Below, one piece after another: positions 47,003 through 49,616 of a DNA stretch of 49,616 nucleotides (positions are counted from its first letter, which is position 1; each line of letters begins with the position of its first letter). The position numbers and the translations under genes were made by a program. The notes beneath the pieces are model-generated. The model was not told the origin of the DNA and searched no databases. It saw only the letters and a program-made list of their open reading frames with translations. Source of the DNA: DATIHQ01 sp035480535 (lineage in GTDB: Bacteria; Chlamydiota; Chlamydiia; Chlamydiales; SM23-39); the NCBI GenBank assembly GCA_035480535.1, contig DATIHQ010000059.1, positions 1 to 49,616 of the forward strand, written 5' to 3'.

Positions 47003-49116
47003 ACTCTATCTACCGAGGCGGTTTGTTCAAGCACGGCTCTATGGCTGAGCTTGATTTGTCCTCGATCATTGATATCAATCACTTTCACTTCGATCTTATC
47101 TCCTTCATGGAATGGCGTATCGTGAATATTCTGGATCCGCTTCGTGGAAATCTCAGAGATATGGCAAAGCCCTTCTTTTCCAGGGAAGATTTCGACGAAG
47201 AAACCGAATTGCACGATGGAGACGATGCGCCCTGTATAGATCTTGCCCATTTCCACTTCTGCTGTGAGGCTGTGGATGATCTCTTTAGCGCGGGCCATCG
47301 CATCTGGATTTGTGGAGGCGATGCTGACGAGGCCATTGTCGTCGATATCGATTTGGACGCCTGTTTCTTCGATGATGGAGCGAATTTGTTTCCCTCCTGG
47401 GCCGATCACAATGCCGATCTTGCTCGGCTTGATCTGCAGCGTTTCGATGCGCGGCGCATAAATGGACATCTCTGCCTTTGAATGAGGGCAGGCCAAGAGC
47501 ATTTTATGCAGAATATGGGAGCGCCCTTTCTTCGCTTGGGCCAGCGCTGCGCGCATGATCGCGTGAGTGATCCCTTCGACCTTAATGTCCATTTGGAAGG
47601 CGGTGATGCCGGCATCGTCGCCAGTGACTTTAAAGTCCATGTCGCCGAGGGCATCTTCTGCGCCGAGAATATCGGAGAGAATGGCAAATTCTTTTCCTTC
47701 TAGGATCAAGCCCATCGCAATGCCAGAGACAGGGCGCTTAATGGGCACGCCTGCATCCATCATCGCTAAGCAGCAGCCGCAAACGGAGGCCATCGAAGAA
47801 GAGCCATTCGATTCAGTGATATTGGATTCGAGGCGGATGACGTAGGGGAATTCTTCCTGCTTCGGCAAAATAGCGGCGAGCGCCCGTTCTGCGAGTTTTC
47901 CGTGGCCGATTTCGCGGCGCCCCGGTGTCCCCATGCGGCCTACTTCGCCGACAGAGAAAGGAGGGAAGAAATATTGGAGGTAGAAGCGGGCCGCTTTGTC
48001 GCCGTAAAGATCTTCAAAGCGCTGGGCATTTGTTTCTCCGCCAAGAGTACAAACGGCGAGCGACTGGGTTTCTCCACGAGTGAAAAGAGAACTTCCATGT
48101 GTGCGGGGGAGAAGACTTTGTTCGACATCGATGGGGCGAATGTCTTCAAGTCCCCGTCCATCGATCCGCTTCTTCTCTTTCAGAATCATCTGCCGCATGA
48201 GAGTCGACTGGAGATTTTTATAGGAGAAAAGAACATCTGTCTTCTTCTGTTTATCTTCTCCCTCAGCCAGGATCGCTTTTAGGACGCTCTCTTTAATTTC
48301 GCCGAGAACTTTTTCTCTCTCTTGTTTTGAGGAGATACGGAGCGCTGCCTCAATCAAGGAAGCGGAGGCGGCGTGAACGGCGTTGTTGATTTCCTGCGGG
48401 ATTTTTCGCACGGTATCGGTCTTTTTCGGCTTGCCGATTTTCGCGCGCCACTCAGTCAGGTGATGGCAAATACCTTGGATCGCTTTATGGCCCGTTTCAA
48501 TGGCCTCAATGACCTGCTCTTCAGTGAGGAAGTCGCAAAATCCTTCGATCATCAAGATCGCATCTTCGGTTCCCGCGAGAACGAGATCGAGTTTTGACTC
48601 TTTCATCTCATCGGCGGTTGGATTGATGATGAATTGCTCATTGACGAAACCCATGCGGACCGCGCCAATTGGCTTTAGAAGAGGGATGTCGGAAATGACC
48701 AGTGCGGCGGAAGCGGCGCAAATCGCAAGGACATCGGGGATGTTTTGTCCATCGAAAGAGAAGACATAGGCGAGGAGCTGCACTTCATTGTAGTAGCCCT
48801 CTTCAAACATCGGGCGAAGGGGGCGATCGATCAGGCGGCTGCCCAAGATTTCTCTTTCGGTGGGGCGCCCTTCTCGTTTGATGAATCCGCTAGCGGTGCG
48901 GCCGACGGATGAGAATTTTTCCTGATAGTCGACGCGTAAAGGAAAGAAGTCAATCCCCTCAGCGGCGGTTGGCGCGGCGCAGGCGGAGGCGAAAACGATG
49001 GTATCATCGCAATGGACCATGACGGCGCCATTGGCTTGACGAGCGATTTTGCCTGTTTCGAATTTAAGTGTTTTTTTCCCTACGGGAATGGATATGGTTT
49101 CACGGTGTAAAGTCAT
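46999..49116 (-). CDS. pnp: Polyribonucleotide nucleotidyltransferase (PNPase)
   Basis: 3'-5' phosphorolytic exoribonuclease in RNA turnover. 705 residues, typical length. Two RNase PH domains are visible (DYQEKFSSVGRTASGFIKREGRPTEREIL; RTHGSSLFTRGETQSL, then GRREIGHGKLAERAL), followed by a KH domain (KIGIVIGPGGKQIRSIIEETG) and an S1 domain (YTGRIVSIVQFGFFVEIFPGKEGLCHISE). AGGAG five bases before the ATG supports the start. It follows rpsO on the same strand, as in Chlamydia and many bacteria, and its stop overlaps the aspS start. Confidence 0.97.
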   Translation of the reverse strand: MTLHRETISIPVGKKTLKFETGKIARQANGAVMVHCDDTIVFASACAAPTAAEGIDFFPLRVDYQEKFSSVGRTASGFIKREGRPTEREILGSRLIDRPLRPMFEEGYYNEVQLLAYVFSFDGQNIPDVLAICAASAALVISDIPLLKPIGAVRMGFVNEQFIINPTADEMKESKLDLVLAGTEDAILMIEGFCDFLTEEQVIEAIETGHKAIQGICHHLTEWRAKIGKPKKTDTVRKIPQEINNAVHAASASLIEAALRISSKQEREKVLGEIKESVLKAILAEGEDKQKKTDVLFSYKNLQSTLMRQMILKEKKRIDGRGLEDIRPIDVEQSLLPRTHGSSLFTRGETQSLAVCTLGGETNAQRFEDLYGDKAARFYLQYFFPPFSVGEVGRMGTPGRREIGHGKLAERALAAILPKQEEFPYVIRLESNITESNGSSSMASVCGCCLAMMDAGVPIKRPVSGIAMGLILEGKEFAILSDILGAEDALGDMDFKVTGDDAGITAFQMDIKVEGITHAIMRAALAQAKKGRSHILHKMLLACPHSKAEMSIYAPRIETLQIKPSKIGIVIGPGGKQIRSIIEETGVQIDIDDNGLVSIASTNPDAMARAKEIIHSLTAEVEMGKIYTGRIVSIVQFGFFVEIFPGKEGLCHISEISTKRIQNIHDTPFHEGDKIEVKVIDINDRGQIKLSHRAVLEQTASVDRV

Positions 49117-49121
49117 TGGAA

Positions 49122-49151
49122 CTCCTAAGTATTGATACTACGGCCTAGGAG
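49122..49151 (-). promoter_or_regulatory. pnp: Hairpin that can mask the pnp ribosome binding site
   Basis: In the pnp leader, CTCCTA (49151-49146 on the minus strand) can pair with TAGGAG (49127-49122), which contains the AGGAG box; an inner AGTA/TACT stem closes on a UCAA loop. The pairing would hide the ribosome binding site. Whether it forms depends on the full leader. Confidence 0.4.
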
Positions 49152-49228
49152 GAGATAAAAATCAGAAAGAAATCTTTTTTCGCAAAAAAACTTATTTCTG
49201 TTCTCTAGCCCATCCGGGCAATATAATA

Positions 49229-49249
49229 AGGGGGACTTGAGATCCCCCT
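49229..49249 (-). terminator. Terminator or attenuator between rpsO and pnp
   Basis: Seven-bp stem AGGGGGA / TCCCCCT with a seven-base loop, six bases after the rpsO stop, followed on the minus strand by TATTATATT. The tail is weak, so partial read-through into pnp is plausible. Confidence 0.6.
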
Positions 49250-49254
49250 AAGGT

Positions 49255-49524
49255 TTATTTTCTCAAATTCAGGCGGACGATCAAGTTTTGATAGCGCTTG
49301 GTGTCCGTGGAGTTGAGATAGTCGAGCAATTTACGTCTCTGGCCGACCAATTTCAAAAGGGCCAAGCGTGAGCTATGGTCTTTTGGGGCTAGTTTGAGAT
49401 GCTCTGTTAATTCTGCAATTCTTTCAGTTAAAATCGCGATCTGGACGTCGGCTGAGCCGGTATCTTTCTCGTGTAACTGAAATTTTTTGGTGATTTCTTC
49501 CTTGGTACCTTTATCTAAAGACAT
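49255..49524 (-). CDS. rpsO: 30S ribosomal protein S15
   Basis: 89 residues, exactly the family length. The helical core TGSADVQIAILTERIAELTEHL and the signature HSSRLALLKLVGQRRKLLDYL (around 50-70) are diagnostic. It binds 16S rRNA in the central domain. It precedes pnp on the same strand. No standard ribosome binding site sits before the ATG; the nearest GGAG is about 11 bases upstream. Many S15 genes are regulated through their leader, but no specific structure is identified here. Confidence 0.97.
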   Translation of the reverse strand: MSLDKGTKEEITKKFQLHEKDTGSADVQIAILTERIAELTEHLKLAPKDHSSRLALLKLVGQRRKLLDYLNSTDTKRYQNLIVRLNLRK

Positions 49525-49561
49525 AGGAGGAAGCTCTCCGATTTCAAAGGGTTAAGATCTA

Positions 49562-49590
49562 AATATACCCTACAGTCTATCTGAAACCAA
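49562..49590 (-). promoter_or_regulatory. rpsO: Probable rpsO promoter
   Basis: On the minus strand TTGGTT, 17-bp spacer, TATATT, about 37 bases before the rpsO ATG. The remaining 26 bases to the window edge show no gene. Confidence 0.5.
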
Positions 49591-49616
49591 CAAAAGAAGC
49601 AACTCCCCCCTTTAAT

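Noticed and set aside
1..49616. tRNA or rRNA genes, integrase and insertion-sequence genes
   Set aside because: No cloverleaf-capable intergenic segment, transposase motif or attachment-site duplication was recognised in the gaps; a covariance search would be needed to exclude small RNAs.

Overview
The window reads as chromosomal DNA of an environmental chlamydia (order Chlamydiales, outside the classical Chlamydiaceae). Three things support this. First, the gene order lptG/lptF <> tilS - ftsH ... pnp/rpsO matches, as I remember it, the CT838-CT843 block of Chlamydia. Second, FtsH has an oversized first extracytoplasmic domain, and a CT865-like gene sits directly before glgB. Third, many short orphan genes look like effectors. 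A citrate synthase gene beside malate dehydrogenase argues against Chlamydiaceae, which lack citrate synthase, and fits the Parachlamydia/Waddlia/Criblamydia side of the order. The species cannot be fixed from this sequence.

Layout. 1-7.6 kb: 3' part of tgt, a small membrane protein, a TIGR04255-type orphan, mdh-gltA, a palindromic intergenic repeat, proline iminopeptidase and two membrane proteins. 7.6-11.2 kb: a FAD oxidoreductase, then a minus-strand group of exported or membrane proteins (NUDIX hydrolase, HExxH membrane protein, alpha/beta hydrolase). Two of these carry an identical 30-bp promoter cassette. 11.2-22 kb: mainly housekeeping (MBL hydrolase, hflX, radC, marC, HAD phosphatase, mtaB, CT865-like gene, glgB, ligA). 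22-26.9 kb: a histidine-phosphatase-like protein lacking its catalytic His, orphans, a second HExxH membrane protein, a hexamer-built palindrome and miaB. 27-33.2 kb: rplM-rpsI, quinone oxidoreductase, a second exported NUDIX protein, an acyl-CoA thioesterase, a seven-bladed YVTN propeller and an M32 carboxypeptidase. 33.3-35.3 kb: three orphan genes.

35.3-49.6 kb: the conserved lptG/lptF-tilS-ftsH and pnp-rpsO blocks, separated by a 5.7-kb stretch. This stretch holds an archaeal-type aspartyl-tRNA synthetase fused to a YbaK-like editing domain and five orphan genes. Three of the orphans are built from a related, roughly 55-residue alpha-helical repeat, and one of those starts with a RING-like Cys/His cluster. 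Three of the five share an N-terminal SV[S/Q]GI[S/P] motif.

The strongest candidates for something undescribed are the helical-repeat/RING cluster, the AspRS-YbaK fusion, the hexamer palindromes at gene 3' ends and the duplicated promoter cassette. No tRNA, rRNA, CRISPR array or insertion sequence was seen, and no gene-free stretch exceeds 300 bases. All calls come from reading the sequence; no database search was run.
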